Source of the DNA: Limosilactobacillus rudii
GTDB lineage: Bacteria > Bacillota > Bacilli > Lactobacillales > Lactobacillaceae
DNA: 64,000 bases
Assembly: GCF_014145455.1 (NCBI RefSeq)
Contig: NZ_JACIVB010000060.1
Coordinates: 1-64,000 of the forward strand
Reading direction: 5' to 3'
Notes under the pieces: generated by a model
Seen by the model: the letters and a program-made list of their open reading frames with translations, nothing else
What the model was told of the DNA's origin: nothing
Databases searched by the model: none
Shown: piece after piece, positions 7,741 to 15,889 of the stretch
How the letters are laid out: each line of letters opens with the position of its first letter
How positions within the stretch are numbered: position 1 is the first letter of the stretch
Translations under genes and position numbers: made by a program

Positions 7741-8810
7741 CAATAAGCTCCTTGAAACGAGTGATAAATTGGTAACAAAATACTTAAATATAAGCAGACA
7801 ATTATAATTGCAATAATGCAAAAAATAATCGGCTGAACATATATTAATAATCGTTCAATAGAATTGGTCAGTGTCTTAAATCTTAAACTTGCAAAAGCCG
7901 TTAAATCTTGTCCCATTTTTTCTAAAGTCATCCCTTTATTCATAAACACAATTAATTCATTAGGTAAAAAAGGATAAGCGGCAACCATATTAGTAAGGTC
8001 TCCTCCTTGTTGAAGGATCCTCATTGCTTTTTTGCCAAAAATGTACAGTATCGAATCCTTATGAAATTTTTGTGTTAATTGACAAATTTCAGCGATCGAC
8101 ATCCCCTCTTGAACCATCATTCCCAAAATACTTGTTAAATAGTATTGATAATAATAGCAATAACATTTTCCAATAATCGGTGTCCCACAAATTTTTATTA
8201 TTTGTTTCTCTTTAGGCAGTCTTCGCCAATGCCACCACCGACAAAATGTCCAGATAAAAATAAAAGTTAATAAATAACTTCCTAAGAATTTGATCCAGTT
8301 CAAAAAAGCCAAAGAATCGTTTCCTTCCTGCCACATTTTTAATTCCGGAAATACAAATAAAATTAAACTAATAATCACAATAACTAACATAATTAATAAA
8401 ATTAACGGATATTGAAGAAGTCCTAATAATTTTCTTCGTTGTCTTTCTTGGGCCGTCATTAATTTTCCTGTTTCTGTCAATGTTTTTGTGAGGTTGCCAT
8501 GCTTTTCAGCTAATAATAACTGATAATATAAATCTGCTTTAACTTCATTTTGCAGACTCTGCGCAAAACTAGAGCCACCTTTCATTCGTTGATCGATGAG
8601 GGTAACCCATGGAGCCATCTTAGAATTTACTGTGCCAATGAATTTTAGGGCGTGGCGAATTGAAAATCCAACCGCCAATAAATCAGCCAATAGTAAAAAT
8701 ACTACTGCTTGTTGGTGTTGATTGAGCTTAGCCTTGGGCAAATTCTTCTGCAACTTTAGGCGATATTTTCCCTTTTGCCACCGCATTCTTAAGATTTTTT
8801 GTCCATTCAT
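7740..8810 (-). CDS. comGB: Competence type II secretion-like membrane protein ComGB
   Basis: ComGB (356 residues here) is the polytopic platform protein of the pseudopilus, homologous to PilC/GspF. Two GspF domains are visible, each with a hydrophobic segment: the first around residues 30-190, with membrane helices near 130-155 and 175-195, and the second ending in the helix IIFCIIAIIIVCLYLSILLP near the C-terminus. The ATG at 8810 is chosen from AGAGGA seven bases upstream. The gene begins 83 bases inside comGA. Confidence 0.88.
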   Translation of the reverse strand: MNGQKILRMRWQKGKYRLKLQKNLPKAKLNQHQQAVVFLLLADLLAVGFSIRHALKFIGTVNSKMAPWVTLIDQRMKGGSSFAQSLQNEVKADLYYQLLLAEKHGNLTKTLTETGKLMTAQERQRRKLLGLLQYPLILLIMLVIVIISLILFVFPELKMWQEGNDSLAFLNWIKFLGSYLLTFIFIWTFCRWWHWRRLPKEKQIIKICGTPIIGKCYCYYYQYYLTSILGMMVQEGMSIAEICQLTQKFHKDSILYIFGKKAMRILQQGGDLTNMVAAYPFLPNELIVFMNKGMTLEKMGQDLTAFASLRFKTLTNSIERLLIYVQPIIFCIIAIIIVCLYLSILLPIYHSFQGAY

Positions 8811-9705
8811 CTGACATTCCTCTTTCTCCATTATTAATAATGCTATTCATTAAGTGTCCTTGGTATAGCAAATCACATAGAATTGCTTGTTTCCCATTCG
8901 TTAAAGGCAGAAGTCGCTGATAAGAAATTGCTGTTAGAACTTGTTGTAGATAATAACGGTCAATTCCTAATTGTTGTAAACGCGCAATAACCCCTTTAGC
9001 GTTTTGAGCATGGATTGTCCCTAATACTAGGTGTCCACTCAGCGCTGCCTGAACGGTCATAGCTGCTGTTTGTGCATCCCGGATCTCTCCTATAATAAAA
9101 ACATTAGGACGATGCCGTAAGCCAACTTTTATCAAGCTTTGATAATCCATTCCTGCTAAATCATTTACCTGTAATTGGATAAATCCTGGTTCTTCTATTT
9201 CCACAGGATCTTCAATTGTCAAAACAACTTTATCAGGGAGCAGTGCTCGTGCAAGCTGATACATTGTCGTTGTCTTTCCGGCCCCCATTGGCCCTGCAAA
9301 TAGTATCAATCCGCGTTGCTGACAGCACTTTTGCAAGGCTTCCCAATGCTGTGGGACTAAGAAATTAAATTGGGTATCAATAAGCTGGTAAATAAAACGA
9401 ATAACTAGTGATTCGCGACCTCGATAATCACCAACACTAGATAACCTCAAATTTACATTCTGTTCTTCACAAACAAAATTAAATGAGCCTAATTGTGGAC
9501 GACGATGCTCGCTAACAGCCATATCAGCCTGATATTTTAAGTATGAGATAAAATGTTGACCATATTTTTCTGATACCTTTCGTAAAGCAATAATTTCTCC
9601 ATTCTTTGCCATCAATAACTGGTAATAATTATCCCTTGGCAATATATATAAGTCGTTAGCAGCTTCTTTAATAACGGTTGTTAATTGTTCTTCAAAACTT
9701 GTCAT
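8728..9705 (-). CDS. comGA: Competence pilus assembly ATPase ComGA
   Basis: ComGA is the cytoplasmic ATPase that powers pseudopilus assembly for DNA uptake. The 325-residue protein has the PulE/VirB11 motif set: Walker A GPMGAGKTT at 138-146, Asp box LTIEDPVE at 162-169, Walker B FIIGEIRD at 203-210 and His box GHLVLGTIHA at 224-233. The zinc-binding CxxC loop of PulE proteins is absent, as usual in ComGA. GGAGG seven bases upstream fixes the start. It is the first of seven overlapping comG genes. Confidence 0.95.
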   Translation of the reverse strand: MTSFEEQLTTVIKEAANDLYILPRDNYYQLLMAKNGEIIALRKVSEKYGQHFISYLKYQADMAVSEHRRPQLGSFNFVCEEQNVNLRLSSVGDYRGRESLVIRFIYQLIDTQFNFLVPQHWEALQKCCQQRGLILFAGPMGAGKTTTMYQLARALLPDKVVLTIEDPVEIEEPGFIQLQVNDLAGMDYQSLIKVGLRHRPNVFIIGEIRDAQTAAMTVQAALSGHLVLGTIHAQNAKGVIARLQQLGIDRYYLQQVLTAISYQRLLPLTNGKQAILCDLLYQGHLMNSIINNGERGMSDEWTKNLKNAVAKGKISPKVAEEFAQG

Positions 9706-9728
9706 TCTTTAACCTCCCTAATTATTTA

Positions 9729-9736
9729 AATACGTA
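9729..9736 (-). promoter_or_regulatory. Possible competence sigma-factor box upstream of comGA
   Basis: TACGTATT on the minus strand, 24 bases before the comGA start, resembles the cin/com-box (TACGAATA) used by ComX/SigH-type sigma factors in streptococci and some lactobacilli. It differs at two positions and I see no matching upstream element, so this is weak. Confidence 0.3.
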
Positions 9737-9785
9737 TAAAAAATAGAAATGCACTAATAAAATCTTAAAAATAATAATTTTTAAA

Positions 9786-9828
9786 CAAAAAAAGGCCCAA
9801 AATACTATCAAAATAGTACTTTGAGTCT
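9786..9828 (-). terminator. yebC terminator
   Basis: On the minus strand ACTCAAAGTACTAT pairs, with two mismatches or wobbles, with ATAGTATTTTGGG and is followed by CCTTTTTTT. It lies between the yebC stop and the comG promoter region. Confidence 0.8.
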
Positions 9829-9874
9829 TTCTAACTTTATTTAACAAAGTCTAACTATAATATTAAGAATTTAA

Positions 9875-10618
9875 TTATTCTTCGTCATCATCATCTGGTA
9901 AGATCCCAGTTTCATAAATATCAGCAACATCATCATTTTCTGTTAATTCGTCAATCAAATGACGGTATTGCTTTGCTTTATCAGCAGGTACTTCCGTCCG
10001 ATTTTGAGGGATCATCGTAACTTCAGCAGTATCTAACTCATATCCTTGTTCTTGAAGGGCATCACGAACTGCTGTCATGTTACTTGGATCAGTAAAGATT
10101 TGGAACTTCTCGTCAGTAGCCTTCATATCTTCAGCTCCTGCATCTAAAGCATCCATCAACATATCATCTTCACTCTTATCAAGGCCATCACGAAGGACTT
10201 CAATTAATCCTTTCCGATCAAACATGTATGAAACTGATCCGCTAGCACCCAATGAACCACCAGAATGACTAAAGGCTGAACGAACTGCCGATGCTGTCCG
10301 ATTCTTATTATCGGTAAGAGCAGAAACCATTACGGCCACACCACCTGGAGCATAACCTTCATAAGTAACCTCTTCGAACTTAGCTCCACCAATACCTGAA
10401 GCCTTAGCAATAGCACGGTCAATATTCTTCTTAGGCATGTTAGCAGCATGTGCCTTGTCGATTACAAGCCGTAATTGAGCGTTGTTCGCTGGATCAGGAT
10501 CACCTGCTTTAGCTGCTTGGTACAAATCACGTGAAATTTTTTGGAAAATCTTACCACGCTTAGCATCTTGGGCGTTCTTACGTCCCTGAATGTTATGCCA
10601 TTTTGAATGTCCTGACAT
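9875..10618 (-). CDS. yebC: YebC/PmpR family protein
   Basis: The protein (247 residues) begins [22 protein letters not shown], the signature of the YebC/TACO1 family. Family members are annotated as DNA-binding regulators; recent work also links YebC to translation through proline-rich stretches. The three-domain length is normal and the C-terminus is acidic. It is monocistronic, with its own promoter (10662-10690) and terminator (9786-9828). Confidence 0.95.
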   Translation of the reverse strand: MSGHSKWHNIQGRKNAQDAKRGKIFQKISRDLYQAAKAGDPDPANNAQLRLVIDKAHAANMPKKNIDRAIAKASGIGGAKFEEVTYEGYAPGGVAVMVSALTDNKNRTASAVRSAFSHSGGSLGASGSVSYMFDRKGLIEVLRDGLDKSEDDMLMDALDAGAEDMKATDEKFQIFTDPSNMTAVRDALQEQGYELDTAEVTMIPQNRTEVPADKAKQYRHLIDELTENDDVADIYETGILPDDDDEE

Positions 10619-10661
10619 TACTGACTCCTCTTTTCTTTATTAATGTAATACAAACAGATAA

Positions 10662-10690
10662 ATTTTAGCAAATATTTACCGTTAATTCAA
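10662..10690 (-). promoter_or_regulatory. yebC promoter
   Basis: On the minus strand TTGAAT (10690-10685) is followed after 17 bases by TAAAAT (10667-10662), 43 bases before the ATG. Confidence 0.6.
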
Positions 10691-10692
10691 GG

Positions 10693-11544
10693 TCAACGAC
10701 GTTCTTGCCATCTTCTCTTGCCAAATTGCAAAATAAATAAAACAATTCCAAATCCAATCGTCAACAATGAATAATTAAAGCCACGCTGTTGAAACGCATC
10801 CGCAACTTGCACAATAAACGGACTAAGATCAGGCTGTTGCTGACCAACCTGAATGGCAATCCCGTGAATCGCCATTAAAACTCCTGTATAAAGGATTCCA
10901 CCAATCAGGCATATCCAACTAAAACTTGAAAGAACATGGTGTTGCCAGATACCCTTAATTATCAATATGATCAAGCTAAGCAAACTAATAACCAGCACTG
11001 CATTAGCAATACCTTTGGCTAATTTTATTTCAGAAATAACCTGCGTAACTTCTGGTGTATTGAGCTGACTGTTAACCATTGAATTAATATTACTTGTAAT
11101 GGCTGACGAACCATTAGCAGGAAGCATCGATGTCGATAAACCATACTGTGCTAATTGTGAATTAACAGAATCATTAACACTATTTACTACTGTTGATAAA
11201 TCCAGATTAATTTTTTCACCAGCATATACTTGATCAACTGCCTGCGTAATTAGCTTATCCGTATCACTCTTTTTCAAAACTGACGTTGAAATTCCATACT
11301 GTGTCAAACTGCTATTAATTTGATTCAACATTAATGACTCTAGTGACGAATTAGTTATCTCATCTTTTACAAAACTTGCATTTAATAGCGTTGAATTAAG
11401 TAAAATGGATAGCAACATTAAAATTAAACAAATAATCCCCCACAATCGAAAAATAATGTGATGCTGAGGATGATTATTTTGTTCTGCTGAAGTAGCTTGA
11501 ATTGCTTCTTCACGTTGTGCTCGTAATTCACTACGGGTTGTCAC
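10693..11544 (-). CDS. Unidentified four-helix membrane protein with internal repeat
   Basis: I do not recognise this 283-residue protein. It has a charged cytoplasmic N-terminus (1-30), a membrane helix at about 31-54, a long probably extracytoplasmic domain (about 55-177), and helices at about 178-198, 208-228 and 258-275 with a basic C-terminus. The outer domain contains a duplicated motif: NSSLTQYGISTSVL at 77-90 and NSQLAQYGLSTSML at 128-141, each followed by a variable helix-like stretch. It starts 13 bases after the ccpA stop, so it probably shares the ccpA transcript. It could be a sensor or envelope-stress protein, but nothing shows a function. Confidence 0.7.
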   Translation of the reverse strand: MTTRSELRAQREEAIQATSAEQNNHPQHHIIFRLWGIICLILMLLSILLNSTLLNASFVKDEITNSSLESLMLNQINSSLTQYGISTSVLKKSDTDKLITQAVDQVYAGEKINLDLSTVVNSVNDSVNSQLAQYGLSTSMLPANGSSAITSNINSMVNSQLNTPEVTQVISEIKLAKGIANAVLVISLLSLIILIIKGIWQHHVLSSFSWICLIGGILYTGVLMAIHGIAIQVGQQQPDLSPFIVQVADAFQQRGFNYSLLTIGFGIVLFILQFGKRRWQERR

Positions 11545-11557
11545 AGCTAATCACAAC

Positions 11558-12568
11558 CTATTTACGTGTCGATTGCCGTTCAACAAAGCCGTGATCGAGG
11601 ATAACATTCTTCTCATCGTCGTTATTGTCATCGCCATCCATCAACTTTGTTAATAATCGCATTGAAATAGCACCAATATCATAAAGAGGCTGCGTGATTG
11701 ACGTTAACATTGGCCGAACAAGCTTAGTATAATTCGTATCATTTGAAGACACAATCTCAAAATCTGCCGGAACATTTACACCTGCATCCGTCAATCCATT
11801 AAGCAACCCAGCGGCCAAACTATCATCGGTAACGTACACCGCTTTAAGTCCATTAGCTATAATATCCTTTGTCTTAGCATAACCTGCTTGATATGAGCCA
11901 TCTGTTTCAACGACTAATGACTGTTCAAACTTAACATTATGGTCTGCCAATGCGTCTTTATAACCATTAAGACGTTCTGTACCATTAATTGAATACCGTA
12001 GTGGCCCTGTAATATACCCAACCTGTTGATTACCATGCGTTAATAAAAACTCGGTTGCTTCTTTAGCCGCGGCACGATAATCAATTCGGACACTTGGTAA
12101 GTTATCATCGTTAGCAATTGATCCGGCAACAACTACCGGGGTATTGGTACTTTCAAACTCGTTACGCAAGTCATCAGAAACATCGTGACCCATAAAGATA
12201 ATCCCATCAACCTGCTTGGCGAGTAAGTTCCGAACTACCTTTAGGATCTTTTCGTCATCTGAATCGGAGTTAGTTAAAATAATATTATATTTATACATTG
12301 ATGCAACATCGTCGATCCCTAACGCTAACTCAGCAAAATATGGATCAGTAATGCTTGGAATAACTACGCCGACTGTCGTTGTTCGCTTTGAAGCGAGCCC
12401 TCGTGCAACTGCATTAGGGCGGTAATTCAATTGTTTAATTACATCTAGCACTTTTTGTCTAGTTTCGGGTTTAACATTTGGATTGCCATTTACTACTCGT
12501 GAAACTGTCGCCATTGAAACACGAGCTTCGCGGGCAACCGTATAAATTGTAACTGATTGTTTTTCCAT
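11558..12568 (-). CDS. ccpA: Catabolite control protein A
   Basis: CcpA is the LacI-family regulator that, with HPr-Ser46-P, binds cre sites and controls carbon metabolism. The 336-residue protein has the LacI helix-turn-helix at residues about 6-25 (TVAREARVSMATVSRVVNG), the hinge helix ending ARGLASKRTTTVGVVIP, and a periplasmic-binding-protein-like effector domain. Identification as CcpA over other LacI members rests on the divergent pepQ partner, a standard lactobacillus arrangement, and the overall sequence. A cre-like site overlaps its own -35 box, which fits autoregulation. Confidence 0.93.
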   Translation of the reverse strand: MEKQSVTIYTVAREARVSMATVSRVVNGNPNVKPETRQKVLDVIKQLNYRPNAVARGLASKRTTTVGVVIPSITDPYFAELALGIDDVASMYKYNIILTNSDSDDEKILKVVRNLLAKQVDGIIFMGHDVSDDLRNEFESTNTPVVVAGSIANDDNLPSVRIDYRAAAKEATEFLLTHGNQQVGYITGPLRYSINGTERLNGYKDALADHNVKFEQSLVVETDGSYQAGYAKTKDIIANGLKAVYVTDDSLAAGLLNGLTDAGVNVPADFEIVSSNDTNYTKLVRPMLTSITQPLYDIGAISMRLLTKLMDGDDNNDDEKNVILDHGFVERQSTRK

Positions 12569-12625
12569 AAGATAGCCCTTTCTTTATTGATATAATCTGT
12601 TTTCATATTTTTTCATAACCTAGTT

Positions 12626-12654
12626 AATATAGCAGATTTACTTCCAATTGGCAA
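12626..12654 (-). promoter_or_regulatory. ccpA promoter
   Basis: On the minus strand TTGCCA (12654-12649) is followed after 17 bases by TATATT (12631-12626). The -35 hexamer overlaps the cre-like site. Confidence 0.7.
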
Positions 12655-12663
12655 ACGTTCCCA
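12649..12663. promoter_or_regulatory. cre-like operator between ccpA and pepQ
   Basis: TGGCAAACGTTCCCA contains the AAACGTT core with flanking G and CA expected of a catabolite responsive element; the outer positions are imperfect. It covers the ccpA -35 box and lies 30 bases upstream of the pepQ -10 box, so one CcpA dimer could act on both genes. Confidence 0.6.
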
Positions 12664-12692
12664 CATATTTTTTTATTTTTGTAACAATATGA

Positions 12693-12698
12693 TATAAT
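12693..12698 (+). promoter_or_regulatory. pepQ -10 box
   Basis: TATAAT lies 31 bases before the pepQ ATG. No good -35 hexamer is present at 16-18 bases upstream (the sequence there is T-rich), which suggests dependence on an activator or on upstream curvature. Confidence 0.45.
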
Positions 12699-12728
12699 AT
12701 TCGCAATCTTTTAAAGGAAGTGAACGTG

Positions 12729-13829
12729 ATGACAAAGCTTGCGCAATTACAAGCAGCCCTCAATGATAAAGGGCTCGATGCTGCTTATATCAGTGATCCC
12801 ATGACCATCAATTATTTAACCGGCTTCTTCAGTGATCCGGTTGAAAGAGTACTAGCATTGGTTATTTTTGCTAATGATGATCCATTTCTATTTGCTCCCG
12901 CACTTGAAGTCGAAGCAATCAAGGATACTGGCTGGACATATCCCGTATATGGTTATCTTGACCACGAAAACCCGTTTGCCATGATTGCTGACCATGTACA
13001 ACATCACGCTGGCACACTCATTAACTGGGGAATCGAAGGAGAATCATTAACTGTTGACCGTTTGCGTTCTTTGGAAACAGCGCTTCCGCATGCTCGCTTT
13101 AATACTGACCTTTCGCCACTTATTGCTCAAATGCGAATGATCAAAAGTCCTGATGAAATAGCAAAATTAAATAAGGCTGGAAAATGGGCTGATTTTGCTT
13201 TTAAAATTGGCTTTGAAGCTGTTCAAGTAGGTAAAACTGAACAAGAAGTTGCTGCTGACCTAGAATACGCGCTTAAACAACATGGGATTAATAAAATGAG
13301 CTTCGATACTCTTGTTCAAGCTGGACCCCACGCTGCTGAACCGCATGGGGCAACCAGTGATAATAAAATTCAAAATCATCAACTTGTTCTTTTTGATCTT
13401 GGAACAATCGTTGATGGTTACATTAGCGATGCCTCTAGGACGATTGCTGTAGGATCCTTAAACGACAAACAAAAAGATATTTATAAAGTTTGTCTTGAAG
13501 CCCAGTTAGCTGCTCAAGATGCTGCTAAACCAGGAATCACGGCTGAAGAACTCGATCAAGTTGCTCGTAATATTATTACGGCGGCCGGTTATGGAGAATA
13601 CTTTATTCACCGCTTAGGACACGGGATGGGTAGCAGCGAGCATGAATTCCCATCCATTATGGAAGGGAACAAATTAGAGTTGCAACCTGGAATGTGCTTT
13701 TCAATTGAACCAGGTATTTATATTCCTGGCTTTGCGGGGGTACGAATAGAAGATTGTGTACACATCACGGATACCGGCTGTAAACCATTCACCCATACCA
13801 CAAAGGAATTACTAACCTTTCCTAAGTAG
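12729..13829 (+). CDS. pepQ: Xaa-Pro dipeptidase PepQ
   Basis: PepQ is a cytoplasmic metallopeptidase that releases proline from Xaa-Pro dipeptides, useful for growth on peptides. The 366-residue protein has a creatinase-like N-terminal domain and a pita-bread catalytic domain with the five metal ligands: the Asp pair in LFDLGTIVDGYISDAS, His in HRLGHGMGSSEHE, and the Glu residues in FSIEPGIY and GVRIEDCV. The ATG at 12729 has GGAAG eight bases upstream; the GTG nine bases earlier is too close to it. The gene is divergent from ccpA. Confidence 0.95.
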   Translation: MTKLAQLQAALNDKGLDAAYISDPMTINYLTGFFSDPVERVLALVIFANDDPFLFAPALEVEAIKDTGWTYPVYGYLDHENPFAMIADHVQHHAGTLINWGIEGESLTVDRLRSLETALPHARFNTDLSPLIAQMRMIKSPDEIAKLNKAGKWADFAFKIGFEAVQVGKTEQEVAADLEYALKQHGINKMSFDTLVQAGPHAAEPHGATSDNKIQNHQLVLFDLGTIVDGYISDASRTIAVGSLNDKQKDIYKVCLEAQLAAQDAAKPGITAEELDQVARNIITAAGYGEYFIHRLGHGMGSSEHEFPSIMEGNKLELQPGMCFSIEPGIYIPGFAGVRIEDCVHITDTGCKPFTHTTKELLTFPK

Positions 13830-13927
13830 TTCGAGCAATTTTCTTAAAATACACCTAGAATAATGGGCATCTCGATTGTTAGACTAATCCAACGATTGAT
13901 TTCGCATTACCTTTGTAATAAAAATAA

Positions 13928-13967
13928 ACACTCCTCTTAAACCATATTGATTTAGGAGGAGTGTTTT
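13928..13967. terminator. Bidirectional terminator between pepQ and the ytxH gene
   Basis: ACACTCCTCTTAAA (13928-13941) pairs with TTTAGGAGGAGTGT (13951-13964), a 14-base-pair stem with one G-T pair. It is followed by T runs in both directions, so it can end both pepQ and the convergent ytxH transcript. Confidence 0.85.
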
Positions 13968-13990
13968 TGAATCCTTACGAACCTAGTTTA

Positions 13991-14437
13991 TTACTTATTT
14001 TCTTCTTTCTTAGTTTCAGTATCATCCGTCGTGGATTTTTCCTGATCACTCGTTGCATCGATGATAATATCGTTACTATCATCTGCTGTCGCTTTGTCCT
14101 TTGCTAATTCTGCACGAATATCAGCAGTTTGCTTATCAAAATCATCGTTAGTCATCCGGTTAACAACCTTGTTGGCACTATCTTTTACTTTGCCAGTAAC
14201 ATTATTAACAGCATCAGCTGCACCACTAACTTTATCATTAATGTTAGAATCACTTACTAAATCATCAACAATATCTAAAGCATCCAAAGTATAATCGGTC
14301 ACATAATCCGCAACCTTATTGAACTTTTCATCAAGGTTTTGTTTTAATGCTGCCTTTTTAGCTGGAGCCATTTTTTTCCATGCAGCATATGTAGCCGCAC
14401 CACCTAATAACATTCCAGCAAGTAATTTTTTACTCAT
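13991..14437 (-). CDS. YtxH domain-containing protein
   Basis: The 148-residue protein starts with KKLLAGMLLGGAATYAAWKKM, a glycine-rich membrane-associated segment typical of YtxH proteins, followed by a long hydrophilic helical region and an acidic tail rich in Asp, Thr and Lys. YtxH proteins are linked to general or envelope stress; the exact role is unknown. It overlaps the upstream DUF948 gene by eight bases, a common pairing in Firmicutes. Confidence 0.8.
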   Translation of the reverse strand: MSKKLLAGMLLGGAATYAAWKKMAPAKKAALKQNLDEKFNKVADYVTDYTLDALDIVDDLVSDSNINDKVSGAADAVNNVTGKVKDSANKVVNRMTNDDFDKQTADIRAELAKDKATADDSNDIIIDATSDQEKSTTDDTETKKEENK

Positions 14438-14870
14438 TATTTGTCATTCCTTTCTTCTGCTTACGGTGTTGTCTAAACTTATTAAACGCCTCTAAAACAA
14501 TTGTTTTACCGGCAAACTTAAAAATTCCCCGATCAAATTGTCGTTTTTCACGCCGCATCCGAACCTTTTCTGCCATCTCCTGAAGTGAACTATTTACTTC
14601 AGATACGCTTCTACTAACATCAGCAACTGCCTTTACAGCAGGATCCAATTGCTCTGACTTATGATTAATATCATCTAGCAATGTATTCGTATTACTTAAT
14701 ACATCTTCCATTTCCTGACTAAGATAATGAATGTCACGCGTTAAAGTGGTAATACTCTTATTCGTTTCTTTCATCGTCTTACTTAAGTGATTCAACAGGA
14801 TACATGCAAAAATGACTAAGATTAAAAATGCGATTGCCGCAATTAACCCTGCCAGTTGGCCAAAAGTCAT
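14430..14870 (-). CDS. DUF948 domain-containing membrane protein
   Basis: This 146-residue protein has one N-terminal transmembrane helix (about residues 4-28) followed by a coiled-coil region of heptads (about 30-110), the DUF948 layout, and a basic C-terminus. Such proteins resemble methyl-accepting-like coiled-coil anchors but have no known activity. The pair with the YtxH gene suggests that both act at the membrane under stress. GGAGG precedes the start. Confidence 0.78.
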   Translation of the reverse strand: MTFGQLAGLIAAIAFLILVIFACILLNHLSKTMKETNKSITTLTRDIHYLSQEMEDVLSNTNTLLDDINHKSEQLDPAVKAVADVSRSVSEVNSSLQEMAEKVRMRREKRQFDRGIFKFAGKTIVLEAFNKFRQHRKQKKGMTNNE

Positions 14871-14954
14871 CTGACAATCCCTCCTTTGGTTTCGAAATTA
14901 CTTATTCAATACTAAGAATATCATAAATTAAAGAAAAACAACAATTTAGTGTAG

Positions 14955-14984
14955 TCGACAAGAGTTTACTTTCCCTGTTAAAAT
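14955..14984 (+). promoter_or_regulatory. Possible promoter of the mscS-HAD operon
   Basis: TCGACA (14955-14960) and TAAAAT (14979-14984) are separated by 18 bases, 29 bases before the mscS start. Confidence 0.4.
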
Positions 14985-15013
14985 ATTTATTAGTATTTTT
15001 TAGGAGGTAAGTA

Positions 15014-15889
15014 ATGATTATTGGCGCAACTTCATTTACATCAAAACAAATGGAACAGGTAAAAAAAGCATTTACCGATTTATCCTGGCATGAAATTTCA
15101 CAACAAATATTAAGCAAATTCTTGCTAATCATTGTTACATTTATATTATTTCTACTTATCCTGTGGGTTGGGCGGGTCATTATTGTACACTTATTTCAAG
15201 AATCAAAAAAATATAATGTCCTTAAAAATAGCAACCGAATGGCAACCGTAAGGACCCTGGTGTTAAATATTTACCGTTATACTTGTTACTTTTTTCTTTT
15301 ATATGCAATTTTATCTGAAATTGGCGTTCCAGTTGGTACCTTGATCGCTGGAGCCGGTATTTTCAGTTTAGCATTAGGGCTTGGTGCGCAAAGTCTTGTT
15401 AGTGACATTGTTACTGGTTTTTTCATTCTGCTTGAACAACAGTTAGATGTTGGTGATACTGTCCAAATTGGGCAAATAAAGGGAACAGTAACAGCTCTTG
15501 GCATCCGAACCACTCAAGTCACAAGTTCAGACGGTACACTTAACTATATTCCTAACCGTAACATCGTTATTGTTCAAAATTTTTCGCGAAATAATATGGT
15601 TACTAATATTGATATCCATATCACTTCTAAAACGCCGCTTAGCAAGGTCGAACAAGTTATTACTCAGGTCAATAATAAGTTAGTACCACAAATAAATGCC
15701 CTTCAACTAAAGCCAGTCATCGTTGGCCCCGTTGTCACACCTGATGGGGCCTTAGTATTTAGGGTTACAATAACTGCCACAAGCGGCAAGCAGTCAACCG
15801 TTGCCAGTCGTTTTCTGGCCGCATACCTCAAAGAATTACGAATAAATAATATTCCAATTGCCTGGGAGGGAATGAACAATGAGCATTAA
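15014..15889 (+). CDS. MscS family small-conductance mechanosensitive channel
   Basis: This 291-residue inner-membrane channel releases solutes during hypo-osmotic shock. Three membrane helices (about residues 33-53, 75-98 and 105-125) are followed by the MscS TM3/beta-domain signature: the glycine/alanine-rich AGIFSLALGLGAQSLVSD, then DIVTGFFILLEQQLDVGD. The C-terminal alpha/beta domain is present. AGGAGG precedes the ATG. It overlaps the following HAD phosphatase gene by 11 bases, so the two are translated in tandem. Confidence 0.92.
   Translation: MIIGATSFTSKQMEQVKKAFTDLSWHEISQQILSKFLLIIVTFILFLLILWVGRVIIVHLFQESKKYNVLKNSNRMATVRTLVLNIYRYTCYFFLLYAILSEIGVPVGTLIAGAGIFSLALGLGAQSLVSDIVTGFFILLEQQLDVGDTVQIGQIKGTVTALGIRTTQVTSSDGTLNYIPNRNIVIVQNFSRNNMVTNIDIHITSKTPLSKVEQVITQVNNKLVPQINALQLKPVIVGPVVTPDGALVFRVTITATSGKQSTVASRFLAAYLKELRINNIPIAWEGMNNEH

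Noticed and set aside
9791-9810. Possible ComK-type AT box (A-run/T-run pairs) upstream of comGA
   Set aside because: The A and T runs belong to the yebC terminator and the region is uniformly AT-rich; lactobacilli are not known to use ComK in the Bacillus manner.
14902-15180. Minus-strand open frame opposite the start of mscS
   Set aside because: It lies antisense to the N-terminal coding region of the MscS gene, has no ribosome binding site and no family resemblance.
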